Of a DNA stretch of 64,000 nucleotides, positions 24,916 through 34,599 are shown piece by piece. The notes under the pieces were generated by a model. It was given only the letters and a program-made list of their open reading frames with translations. It had not been told where the DNA came from and ran no database searches. Within the stretch, counting starts at the first letter, position 1; the number at the start of each line of letters is the position of its first letter. The DNA comes from Mytilus galloprovincialis (taxonomy: Eukaryota; Mollusca; Bivalvia; Mytilida; Mytilidae): contig NC_134847.1 in assembly GCF_965363235.1 (NCBI RefSeq), forward strand, positions 50,530,805 to 50,594,804, written 5' to 3'. The translations under genes were made by a program, and so were the position numbers.

Positions 24916-25481
24916 CTATCGTTGTTTTACCACATTCAGTCTCCTTCTGAAATCCTGTAATGAATCTGCAAGTTGACTTTTACGAATTGTACCTTTTGAA
25001 CGAATGAAAACCTCATGATACAACAGACTGTTAGTTATGACGTTTTTACTATGGGCTATTTTTGGCATCCAGAAGCGAGGGTAAGAGTAGCAGCCATTTG
25101 CTGAAGATTTATTGTGATGAACAAAATTATATTTGGTATTGGGTAAAATATTACCGTATTTTCCACATAAGAAGACTTTCTTTTCGAATTGATCATTGTT
25201 ACATAATTCTTCCTCTTTGATGGTATCCAATTTACCGACAGTTTTTATTCTTGAAGGTTGATTTTTCACTTCGTACCTTTTTCGTAATGGCACCTTTTCG
25301 TTGTTGTCCATGAATTCCGAAGTAGTTAGAGACAGACCGTGTTTAGCAATTACAGCTTTACTGACCTTCAGTTGCAGTTCCGGAAGATCAAAGCTTCTTA
25401 ATCTTTGATATATCTGAATTTTGAATAATCCTTTGTCGTGTACATTCCGTTCTAAGTTTTTTTTTAAATATTTAATTTTAG
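24916..25481 (-). CDS. Last coding exon of an unrecognised gene (187 codons plus stop)
   Basis: On the minus strand, the acceptor CATTTACAG precedes CT AAA ATT, and the frame then stays open to TAG at 24916. The first complete codons read KIKYLKKNLERNVHDKGLF, so the frame extends well upstream of the internal Met at 25311. Codon use is even and protein-like. The protein is basic, with a bipartite-looking basic run RKRYEVK near the middle and CGKYGNILPNTKY, SYPRFWMPK and ADSLQDFRRRLNVVKQR near the end. There is no signal peptide or span in this part. I do not recognise it. A possible preceding exon with matching phase is 28528-28331. It converges on the 17.0-22.1 kb gene. Confidence 0.6.
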
Positions 25482-25499
25482 CTGTAAATGTTAAATAGC

Positions 25500-26430
25500 A
25501 GATATATAATCGCTACACTTAAGGCAAAAGTATAACACGACTTAACTCACAATTATTTTAAAGATCCATTTTATCAGGCAGAAATGAGAGTAAGAAAAGT
25601 TAAACTTTCCAACACATTAGGACATAATTTAAGTATGATAAATACTTGTTCGGTTTTATCAAATACATATGTATAGCTAAAATATCCTTTTTCGCTTTGA
25701 AATTTAAATAAATGTTTGTCTATTATATTGCAAGGTTTTGGGAAAGTTTATTTTCCCACATTTTAAGACGGAAATGTCCAGTTAAATAAGAAAGGACGTG
25801 TTAATAAATGCAAATAATATGTATTTACATATCGATAAACACTAAGAAATCTGTGAAGAAAATGTACATGTTTAAATTATGTGTGAATAATCAATGTTTC
25901 ATTAAAGTTCAATTACAAAGTTTACAATATTGTTGACATTTCCCTTCAAACAGTATGTTGTATTTCAGAAAAAAAGAGATGTAAGCAAGTAGATATAATG
26001 TACGATAATTAAGACTAAACAATCTTTAAAGAGGAGGATGACACGCTTTTGTGATTTGTGAAATCAGAGACAAATACTACATGTCTCTAGTAAAATGAAG
26101 TTTAAAAAGTTGAGATGTAGGGTAAAAGGGATAAAAAATAGGAATGAGGGATATTGGGAAAGGGGGTAAAATGGGATCTCTTTAAAAACTTTGTTCATTG
26201 CACACCCAAAAAAATCTTGAAGTTTATACTTTTCTCCTGTTAATTCTAATTAGGTCGAACTTATATTTTTGAATAAAATTATGTTCGAAATAAAATCGAA
26301 AAGCTTTTTCCGTTCATGTGTATTTGAAATAGATTTGTTTTCTAATAATTGAAGCGCTCATTATAACTTAAAAGGTTATTGATATGTATTGTTAATATTG
26401 GCACACAAATGATAGTCTGTATAAAAACTG
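25500..26430. other. Non-coding stretch, nothing recognised
   Basis: This is probably intron of the minus-strand gene if the exon at 28331-28528 is real, otherwise intergenic. No repeat borders were found. Confidence 0.4.
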
Positions 26431-26432
26431 TC

Positions 26433-26897
26433 CCGGTTATAGAATGAAATTCAAAACAGTGTGGCTGTGGCCATTGATTGACACATTAAATTCATCCATT
26501 GACTGGGACAATTTACGTGAACGTTTGTCTGTAACGACTATTGTTCACGACGTACCTACGATAGACATTTAAACTGTGGGGTCACCAAAGGTTTCTTAAC
26601 GCCTTTAATTATAAAATAATTCAAAAAATTAATCAGGAATAACCTTTATGTTTTGATTTATATAATTGATATAAATCAAAACATCGTGTTATTTCTGATT
26701 AGTGTTTCGAATTACTTTATTAAGGTGTTGAGAACCTTTGGTGACCCCATAGTTTAGGTGTCTTTAAAAAGTACATAGTGAGCAGAAATTGTTACATACA
26801 AACGTTCACTAAATTGTCCCAGTCAATGGATGAATTTAATGTGTCAATCAATGGCCACAGCCACACTGTTTTGAATTTCATTCTATTTAAAACCGGT
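26433..26897. repeat. 465-bp palindrome (fold-back transposon or MITE)
   Basis: Both arms share GAATGAAATTCAAAACAGTG, TGGCTGTGGCCATTGATTGA, CACATTAAATTCATCCATTG and GGGGTCACCAAAGGTT in mirror order. They meet at a perfect hairpin, ATGTTTTGATTTATAT...ATATAAATCAAAACAT (26648-26684). The right arm has small insertions and deletions. The outer ends are near AACTGTCCCGGTT and AAAACCGGTT. It has no coding capacity. Confidence 0.85.
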
Positions 26898-27231
26898 TAA
26901 TTATTTCAATCGATGCTACACTGTATGTAGTTTGAAATTTAAAAGAATAATAAAACAAGAAGCCAAAAAAAAAATTATAACTTCTATTTTTGCCGACATT
27001 TTTAAGAAATCAACCTAATTGCACCCGGTGTCATTTAAGAATATAAATTTAAGGCAGTTCGCTTAGACTGGTTCTCTGTTCTTTATCTGTTTGGCTGTGA
27101 TACCCGTATGTTGCAAAGGAGAGGACCAGCCTAGCAGTTCGCTTGTCATGTTTTCGGGATTTTCGAAAGCCTTTGGTTTTATCCATTTGAATGCCTTAAA
27201 ATATTTTCCCTATTGACCCTCATTTTTCTTT

Positions 27232-27545
27232 TATGCCCCATTTATGGGCATTAGGTTTTCTGGTCTGTGCGTCCGTGCGTTCGTTCGTCGTACCGTTCTT
27301 TCGTCCTTCCGTCCGTCCGTCCGTCCGTCTGTCCCGCTTCAGGTTAAAGTTTTTGGTCGAAGTAGTTTTTGATGAAGTTAAAGTTCAATCAACTTGAAAC
27401 TTAGTACACATGTTCTTTATGATATGATCTTTCTAATTGTAATGCCAAATTAGAGATTTTACCCCATTTTCACGGTCCACTGAACAAAGAAAATGATAGT
27501 GCGGATATATAGATGGGGAATCCGCGTACTTGGGACACATTCTTG
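27232..27545 (+). repeat. Dispersed repeat with CCGT-rich head (copy 1 of 3)
   Basis: The repeat starts TTATGCCCCATTTATGGGCA, holds a (CCGT)n run, then AGTTTTTGATGAAGTTAAAG, GATCTTTCTAATTGTAATGC, CACGGTCCACTGAACA, and ends TACTTGGGACACATTCTTGT. Other copies are 33995-34245 (+) and 50938-51150 (-). I recall this as among the commonest repeats in mussel and other mollusc genomes. Confidence 0.75.
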
Positions 27546-27837
27546 TTATAAATCTTTTACATGTATAATGATAAGCCATCTGTAAAAGTTTTATAAAATT
27601 TTAGTAATTTTTTAATGGTTTTTGAGAACTTAAACTTGACAATGATAAAGCTATGAAAAGTCAAGAGAGAATATTGTCCCGCAAAAATTTCAATGGGAAA
27701 TATATGAAAACAAGCACATTGACCTATATATTGGTTTTGCTCTTTTTATTCCTTTATTAATCCCCCTTCATTATAAATTAGTGTTTTGTTGAAAAGTTTA
27801 TTATTTTGAAACTGAGAAGCGAACTCCCTTAACGTTA

Positions 27838-28170
27838 TGGTAAAAATATAAATTTTAAGTCAAAACCCGATGTCGAGGGCGGATCCAGCCATTTTAAAAA
27901 GGGTGTTTCTAACCCAGGACAAAGAGGGGGTTCCAACTACATGTCCCCATTCAAATGCATTGATCGTCCAAAAAAGGGGGGTCCAACCCTCCAGTTACCC
28001 CCTCCCCCCTGGATCCGACCCTGGATGTCATGGTGAAAATATAAATTTAAGTCAAATCCCGATGTCATGGTAAAAATAAAAATTAAAGTCAAATCCCAGT
28101 GTCATGCTAAAATATACTTCTGAGTCAAATCCCGATGCCATGGTACAGTATACATTTGAGTCAAATGATC
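27838..28170 (+). repeat. Tandem array of a ~41-bp unit, about five copies
   Basis: Units of the form ATGGTAAAAATATAAATTT, then AAGTCAAATCCCGATGTC, repeat with drift. One junction is split by the small element at 27875-28023. Confidence 0.7.
27875..28023. mobile_element. 149-bp MITE inserted in the tandem array
   Basis: Its ends are GAGGGCGGATCCAGCC and CTGGATCCGACCCTG, with an inverted GGATCC core. It is bordered by GATGTC on both sides (27869-27874 and 28024-28029). Because the unbroken array units read CCCGATGTCATGG, the 6-bp duplication is directly visible. It is non-coding and its superfamily is not assigned. Confidence 0.7.
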
Positions 28171-28330
28171 GACTAAGCAAGGCGTAACAGAACAGGAGGT
28201 TTCAAATAACTTTTTCGTTAACAAGTTCGTTAATATATTTTCACTACGGTCGGCAGTTTCTATGAGATAGTATCAAGCTTTTGGTGTACATTAATACGGA
28301 TATATGTGTTATGATTGCCAATATACATAC

Positions 28331-28528
28331 CACAATGTGTGTGGGTTTTTTTTTCACGTAGTCCATACAACCATTTTGTAATTAAATTCCTTTTTTGACT
28401 ACCAAATCCTCTTTTTTTAAGCTTTATCCAAGCTTGGTAAATTCGGTCAGTATCTATGTACAGGTTTAATATGATAGTAACATTATGAATATCCTTAACA
28501 TACTTATGCAAAGTTTGTCGAATAGAGT
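28331..28528 (-). CDS. Possible internal exon of the 24.9-kb minus-strand gene
   Basis: On the minus strand a good acceptor (ATACTTTTTGTAG) opens a 198-nt frame that closes at a good donor (CATTGTG|GTATGT). The frame contains YIDTDRIYQAWIKLKKRGF and ITKWLYGLREK. The phase left over (one base) fits the acceptor phase of exon 25481-24916, which would give an Ala codon. Against it: a 9-A run inside the frame, no recognised homologue, and no upstream exon found. It is a candidate only. Confidence 0.33.
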
Positions 28529-28561
28529 CTACAAAAAGTATATGCACGCTTGGAATAATAT

Positions 28562-29061
28562 AATGCTTCGCTGAGCGCAGCCTGATACGACCACAAAGGT
28601 TGAACCTTGAAAGGTTGTGGCAATTTTGGACACAATATTCAAGCTTGGTACTGTCTGATTTTGGATTGTGATCAAATATTTTTACATAATATAGGTTTCT
28701 GACACAAAATTAATGTGGTCAGGGATCTTTGAAAAAATATAATGCGCAATACTGTGCAATTAAAGATTTCTTCTTGAGAGACTTACACACTTACACATAA
28801 GTTATTATTTGGAAACTACAAAAATACCCCTTTTTGACCCCTTATTCCTAAACTGTTGGTACCATAACCCCCCAAAAAAATTCCAACCTTCCTTTTGTGG
28901 TATTGAAGCTTCTGGTAAATTTTTATAGAGATCCATTCATTTCAACTTAAGTTATTGTCCGGAATCCAAATTTGTCTTCGGATGCCGACAACGACGCAGA
29001 CGCAGACGACAACATTATAGCATTATACGAACCCCAAAAAAATGTTTGCAGTCGTAAAAAA
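28562..29061 (+). mobile_element. Short DNA element with GATACGACCNCA terminal inverted repeats (copy 1)
   Basis: It begins GCTTCGCTGAGCGCAGCCTG then ATACGACCACAAAGG, and ends GTTTGCAGTCGTAAAAA, a diverged inverted end. Inside are TTTCTGACACAAAATTAATG and TACTGTGCAATTAAAG, shared with the nested copies at 45.9-48.8 kb. It is non-autonomous. Confidence 0.65.
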
Positions 29062-29152
29062 TGAGTTATATCTTCAAACAACAACAAAAACGATACACGT
29101 ATTGTTTCATATTTGTGTTGGATCATAAGCCGACAAGGCTAGATACACTTAT

Positions 29153-29506
29153 CTAGTTATACCCATCCATTAATAAACCAAACATGATTGACTGGAAATA
29201 ATTTCTTGAATCACGTTTTCGACGGGAAGATTGATCAGTTTCGGTTTCTATGGTTCCGGTCACATGTTTGATAATTGTTACCTCTTCTTGAACAGTCACT
29301 ATGGCAGTCATCACTCCAGGTTTAGTTATCATATCTTCCCCGTATGGATCAGTTGTGTTATCACCATCAAACAGATATCCGAAGTTATAGTAAACAAAAA
29401 CAAGTACACATGCACTCACAACTGCTCCAGTTACTACCCCTGATCCGAAAAATTTGAATTTTGTTACAAACGGTCTTTCAGTGTCACTCATGAAAGGATG
29501 TGGCAT
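29153..29506 (-). CDS. Unrecognised 117-aa single-pass (type II-like) membrane protein
   Basis: A one-exon frame runs from an ATG with AACAAC context to a TAG; an in-frame TAA just upstream confirms the start. Residues 1-20 are short and basic (R11, K16, K18). Residues 22-40 form one hydrophobic span (GVVTGAVVSACVLVFVYY). The rest is acidic and polar, with an N-glycosylation site (NTT, 50-52) and a dibasic run RRKR at 95-98 before a 19-residue C-terminal tail. By the positive-inside rule the C-terminus faces the lumen or outside, so furin-type cleavage after RRKR could release the tail (inference). A stretch TTTTTTATAG about 25 nt upstream may be a 3' splice site, so the 5' UTR may be spliced. 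I do not recognise the family. Confidence 0.6.
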   Translation of the reverse strand: MPHPFMSDTERPFVTKFKFFGSGVVTGAVVSACVLVFVYYNFGYLFDGDNTTDPYGEDMITKPGVMTAIVTVQEEVTIIKHVTGTIETETDQSSRRKRDSRNYFQSIMFGLLMDGYN

Positions 29507-29834
29507 GTTGTTAAATTATTTTCTGGTTCCTATAAAAAATAAAGTATTTGGAATGAACAGAACTATATACAGCTGGGTGGAAGGACGTTAAATTGTGTCT
29601 AACAGAGAGTATTTCACGAAAATCAGGACGAAAAATTAATGTGGTATGCATAGCAAGTGGATTTTTGAAGTGTTTATCATGTGTATTTGTCAGAAAACAA
29701 AATACACATAAAAGTCTGAATAAGCTTGTAAGTTAACTTAAGCTACATAGCTAACTTACTTATTCAAATCATTTTCCTATTAAACAGTTAAATCAATGTT
29801 TGAGTTACTGTGGTTAATTTTTTTTTTTTTTTTT

Positions 29835-30790
29835 TTTTTTGCCGATTAGAAGTTGAATTCTTTATTACTTTATTCTCTGAACCGACATTATCAACATGCT
29901 TTATTTCCGGATCGGCAATATATTTGTTATGTTCGGAGGACGTGTTTTTCAACAAACTATCAACTTTCCTATGGGAACCAAGTGTGCCCTCTTCTTGTCA
30001 CTTGTTCCTTTATTCTTATGAAGCTGACTTCATACAGGAACTTCTTAGGAAAAAAGAAAGGAAGTTAGCAATATCCTTAAACTTTACTTTCCGCTATATA
30101 GATAATGTTCCCTCAATTAATAACTCAAAATTTGGTGACTATGTTGAACGCATCTATCCCATCGAACAAGAGATAAAGGATACAATGGATACAGTTTAGT
30201 TTTCCTCATATCTTGGCTTACATCATCGATTGAAAACAAAACTTTACCACATAATGGATTTTATCTTCCCAATTGTGAACTTTCCATATCTATTTAGCAA
30301 CATTCCAGCAACGCCCGCATACGGAGTATATATCTCCCAATTGATACGATATTTCAGGGCTTGTATTTTCTATCCTGCTTTCCTGCAAGGAAACTATTTA
30401 ACCAGGAATTCCAACTGATGAAGTTGAAATCATCCCTTCGTAAATTTTACGGACGCCATCACGAGTTGGTTGACCGTTATGGAATATCCGTTTCACAGAT
30501 GATATCGGTTATGTTCCTTATGTCGCCACTACAAACCCATTCCCTTTTCACGAATTTGACTATTTAGCGGGTGTGTAATAACATGAGCAACACTCCGGGT
30601 GCCGAAGGTAGAGAAGGATATGCTTACCCTTCCGGAGCACCTGAGATAACCCCCAGTTGTTGGGGGGTTCGTGTTGCTTAGCATTTAGTTTTCAATATTG
30701 TGTCTGATGTTCTTTTATTTGTAAGTTTAATTTTTATCTATGAGATTGAATGTCCCTCTGGTATCTTTCACCCTCTTGTCCTAAATTATT
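29835..30790 (+). mobile_element. Broken reverse-transcriptase element, middle and 3' part
   Basis: The relic follows a 22-nt T-run. Translated pieces match the same family as 10466-11545. They cover the palm region and a downstream part (YGVYISQLIRYFRACIF, LKSSLRKFYGRHHELVDRYG), then the conserved non-coding tail (CTTACCCTTCCGGAGCACCT) that is also found at 5399-5690. Several breaks make it a fossil. No long terminal repeats were seen. Confidence 0.75.
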
Positions 30791-30799
30791 GTGAAATCT

Positions 30800-31825
30800 A
30801 GCATTTATAGATAAAATATCTTGAGCTGTTTTATTTTTTAAATTCAAATCATTGAAATGACCGGTTACATACTTTTTAAGATCTTTTTAAGATCTTTTCA
30901 AGATTCCGATACTGAATTTTCTTTTCAAAAATGATTTAATATTCGTATGATTTGAAACATGAAAACGATATCTTTCAAAAATACTCACAAATTATGACAA
31001 CGTTCAATAATCAGTTACAGCTTCACTTTAAGACGTTTGGAAAAGGTTTGAACAAAGAAAGATTTTTAAAAACTTCTCTATGATAATCAATATTACAAGA
31101 AAATCTCTAAATATTTTAAAGAATAGGGATCATTTTACTCCATTTATCGATCAGATAGTATGTGGCAAAACAAAAAGTTTTGATACTTGGTGAATTTCTT
31201 GAAATAGATAGTTAACTATTTTACGTTATGTAGATTCAATATTTTATCTTTTATTAAAGTCTTAATTTAAGGAAATGTATGTACTTGAAAGAAGGGTAAG
31301 CTTACAACGATGATTAAAGTATGAGAAGCTTCATATTGTTGCAGTTATCTGAAAAGGCGCAACATTTATAACACATGTCGTACTGTTTGAAACTTTATAT
31401 ATTGAATTTAGTGAAATTTTTGCAGTTTTCTCATCTCTAAAATGTACTAAGAAGATACCAAGTGGCGAGATACAAAAATCTTCACCGAAGAGCTCTGGCA
31501 TTGACATCAATTCCTATTCTAGTGTACCCTTTATGGGCCCTGTAATTTAGGGAATTATTTTTTTTTTTACAAAAATCAACCATCATGCTGGCTATTCTAT
31601 ATAAAAGTTTGCTAATAAATCATATGATGATAACCGTGAAAAGGGGCGGAAATTGTAGCTACGATAAATCAAACGTGCTTTAATAATAAAATTGGACTGA
31701 ATACAGGTACATCTCTCAAAAAAAAAAAATGACGTATAAAAACGTCTTCTTTATATTATTTAAATTTTTAAATAAGTTTTAGGAAACGGATAAAAATGGG
31801 ATTTTTCGAGAGGATTTCAATGTAG
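30800..31825. other. Intergenic stretch, nothing recognised
   Basis: AT-rich sequence with no supported exon. A duplicated TTTTTAAGATC lies at about 30876-30896. Confidence 0.45.
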
Positions 31826-31829
31826 ACTG

Positions 31830-32436
31830 GAGTGGGGCGCTCATATTCGCCGGGGACACAATTTCGCCGTTTTATGATTTTGAGGTGTAAAAACTTCAAA
31901 GGATGGATGAAATGGACGAAATATGCCGGTAAATTATATTATTACAACAAATAGGATTAATTTTTTTTTAACTTAAACAAAATTTCGGCACTTGCTGCAA
32001 AGGACCGAAAAACAGACAACGATTTTCGGGCAATTTCCTGAATGAAAAAATGATTTCAAAGAAGTATTTCTTAGTAATTCGTTGCTGATTGCCCTAAATT
32101 TCAGTTCTTTACACCTTTGCAATGCCTTCTTTTCATCTATAATGAAATTATTTTGATAAATATTGTTTATAGCTGCAGTCATTTGGTTTTAAATAGATGT
32201 GTAAAAACGGCGAATATATATGTGTCCCCCCTTGACAAAACATAAGGAAATTTCAAATAGCCTTTAATCTAACTTTTCAGATGTTTTTTCTTCAAAGAAA
32301 AACATTTTCAAGCTAAGAATATTTTGGTTTTGATGTTATCTTCATATAGAAATATCGGTATACTTCACAAACATAAAGACCTGAATATAAACTGCAGAAA
32401 ACATGGAAAGTTATGGCGAAAATGAGCACCCACTCT
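31830..32436. mobile_element. ~600-bp DNA element with GAGTGGGNGCTCAT ends
   Basis: The left end GAGTGGGGCGCTCATATTCG is mirrored by the right end CGAAAATGAGCACCCACTCTC. A subterminal pair, CGCCGGGGACACAATTTCGC versus GGCGAATATATATGTGTCCC, is also inverted. A minus-strand frame inside (32182-31973) ends CSKCRNFV and is not recognised. No target duplication is clear. It is probably a non-autonomous DNA transposon. Confidence 0.55.
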
Positions 32437-32742
32437 CATTCTGTATGGCACATAAGGCATATGATTTGCCATAAAAAAAAAAAAAAACAAAAAAAAAACA
32501 AATCGAATATATAGTTTGTCTACTTATTTTCCAATCCATTGAAATTTCAAATAACTTTACCATTTAGTTATAGAATATCTCGAACCGTTATTTGACTTTT
32601 TGTCCATTACTTGCTTTAATTCCTTCATTTCTCCAATTGCGTATGTCCTGGAATGTTTTAAAATTGGCAAATGATAAGCAAATTTAAAGATTTATTTTGA
32701 CAATCAGGATGTCTCTTTTATTTAAAAGGTGATTATTTGTAA

Positions 32743-33522
32743 CGGCGCGGGACGTTTGCGCTTTTTCATAGGACATTTGCGCTTTTTATATTAGACACTT
32801 GCGCTTCAAATTACAGGACATTTGCGCTTTTTGAAAAGGACATTTGCGCTTTTTACATAGGACATTTGCGCTTTTGCAATATTTGGTGTTTAAGACTTCC
32901 ATCCTGTGTTATCCGGATTTGAGACCGGCCGATTTGACCTGGCAGAGTTATTGGGGGGATTTTGAGGTCTGTAAGGGATAACCTTCAAAGAGAGTGTGTA
33001 CATCTTCTCTAGACTTAGTGATTTTCTTCTTATTCTGTACATAACCTTTGATACAGGCTGTAAATTCTTAGGAAGCAAAGAATCTTCACCAACATCTTTC
33101 TTACATAATTCAATCCAGCACGAATTATTTTTTATTATGTTCATTTTTCTGACTCAAACTATAAGTAGTTCCATTGTCCGTTTTAATACTACATTACAAT
33201 TTGTCAAGGTACATCTCCATGAAATGTCCTCACCTTTGAGGGTTTGATCAAAACGATATAAAAAATCCATCATGACCTATACATTTTTTTCCATTACTAG
33301 TCTTTATAACTTAAACTCCGTGCATAAGACTGTGTTAATTTGAACTAACTAATGACAAATATGAATTGGATTTATTTATGTAATGAATGATTAAAAATAC
33401 ATGAAGACGGCTATATAGGTAAAAAGCGCAAATGTCCGGTCAATTTAATACAGGTGAATCAAAATTTAAAGCGTAAATGTCCTATCGATTTACAGGTAAA
33501 AAAGCGCAAACGTCCTGTGCCC
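32743..33522 (-). mobile_element. Deleted Mutator-like element with arrayed inverted ends and FLYWCH fragment
   Basis: The element is 780 bp, flanked by an 8-bp direct repeat ATTTGTAA (32735-32742 and 33523-33530). The left end carries six copies of a ~22-bp unit GGACATTTGCGCTTTTTNNNA; the right end has three copies in inverted order (AAAAAGCGCAAATGTCC). The inside encodes only the N-terminal zinc finger of a MULE-type transposase on the minus strand; the catalytic core is deleted. It is structurally parallel to the element at 18643-20493, but the repeat unit differs. Confidence 0.8.
32890..33273 (-). pseudogene. FLYWCH zinc-finger N-terminus of a MULE transposase, one in-frame stop
   Basis: From the ATG at 33273 the frame reads MDFLYRFDQTLKG, ISWRCTLTNC, NVVLKRT, fitting the FLYWCH pattern (aromatic start, W-R-C, second C). 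The usual final His part was not identified. A TGA at 33154-33156 interrupts the frame, which then continues to a stop at 32890 through MYRIRRKSLSLEKMYTLS and a Pro/Asn/Ser-rich tail. FLYWCH fingers are the DNA-binding heads of many animal MULE transposases. Here the head is left alone between the inverted ends. Confidence 0.6.
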
Positions 33523-33639
33523 ATTTGTAAAACCTTACCTGTGTACCATTCATACAAAGTGTTCATGGCTTCATGGCTTAGAAGATGCATTGATTGGGTG
33601 TTTTTTCTTAAAGTTTGGTGGCAAACATTCCACAGTATA

Positions 33640-33885
33640 TTCATTTGATTTGATGTTATGTGTTTTTAACGCCACTTTTGTGCTATTTCATGGCGGACAG
33701 TTTCTATTGGTGGAGGAAGCCGGAGTGTTTGGAGAAAACCACCGACCTTTGATTGGACAACAATAACTGACAATCTTAGTCAATTGAGATTAGAGTCGAA
33801 TGCACCTGTACAAGCACGGTTCGAACTCACAGCCTCAGTGTTGACTGGCTAGTGATTACAGTAGTATCTACATTGACCACTGAGA
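33640..33885 (-). repeat. tRNA-derived SINE, nearly full length
   Basis: On the minus strand a Pol III-like A box (CTAGCCAGTCAACAC) and B box (GAGTTCGAACC) lie about 30 bp apart. They are followed by a body with GGTTTTCTCCAAACACTCCG and a 3' end AAGTGGCGTTAAAAACAC plus a short tail of ATCAAATCAAAT. This layout of head, body and simple tail is that of tRNA-derived mollusc SINEs. Confidence 0.7.
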
Positions 33886-33994
33886 TTCAAGACGAAAACC
33901 TAGTATCAACCAATACAATAAGTATAAAGTTCAAACATCAAGACCCACTGAGAGTAAATGACGGTACATTCAGACTGCATTTTTGGCAAGTTTT

Positions 33995-34245
33995 TTTTAT
34001 GCCCCACGATAAACGAGGGGCATTATGTTTTCTGTCTGTGGGTTCGTTCGTTCGTTCATCTTCAGGTTAAAGTTTTTAGTCAAGATAGTTTTTGATGAAG
34101 TTGAGGTCCAATCAACTTGACACTTGTTCCCTATATGATCTTTCTAATTTTAATGCCAAATTAGAGTTTTACCCCAACTTCACGGTCCACTGAACATAGA
34201 AAATGCGAGTGGGGCATCCGTGTACTTGGGACACATTCTTGTTTA
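33995..34245 (+). repeat. Dispersed repeat with CCGT-rich head family (copy 2)
   Basis: TTATGCCCCACGATAAACGA, GTTCGTTCGTTCATC, TTTTTGATGAAGTTGAGG, CACGGTCCACTGAACATAGA and TACTTGGGACACATTCTTGT match 27232-27545 in order, with the middle simple repeat shortened. Confidence 0.75.
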
Positions 34246-34479
34246 TTGTAGAATGGAAAAGTTAAGGGATGACATATTTTTTTTTATACCCCAGTCACCA
34301 CCCCTTTGTCAATTCAGAGAAGATGAAAAGGAGATTTTCCCTTAAATAGGGTTTCAATAGACTTCGACTGTATATTAATTTAAATGGTTTTACACTAGTC
34401 ATTTTAGGGATCCTTTAGAGGTTGCTGTGTCAGTGTAACATCAGGCTCGTGTTGGAGACTGTACTTTGACTAATAATGG

Positions 34480-34560
34480 TTTACTTTTACAAACATTGAC
34501 TTGGATGGAGTGTTGTCTCATTGGCACTCATACAGACATCTTCTTATATCCATGTTTATT
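34480..34560 (+). repeat. Short repeat ending GTTGTCTCATTGGCACTCAT (copy 1 of 3)
   Basis: TAATGGTTTACTTTTACAAA, TTGGATGGAGTGTTGTCTCA and TTGGCACTCATACAGACATC match 35925-36015 and 52965-53045. The end block also resembles the GTTGTCTCATTGGCAATCAT end of the 43.6-kb family. Confidence 0.7.
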
Positions 34561-34599
34561 TCAAAGAAGGCGACTCAAAGATAATTGTCTTTAAAATGG

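Noticed and set aside
29819-29841. T-run as a poly(A) tail of a minus-strand retrocopy
   Set aside because: The adjoining reverse-transcriptase relic is on the plus strand, and no retrocopy is seen beside the run.
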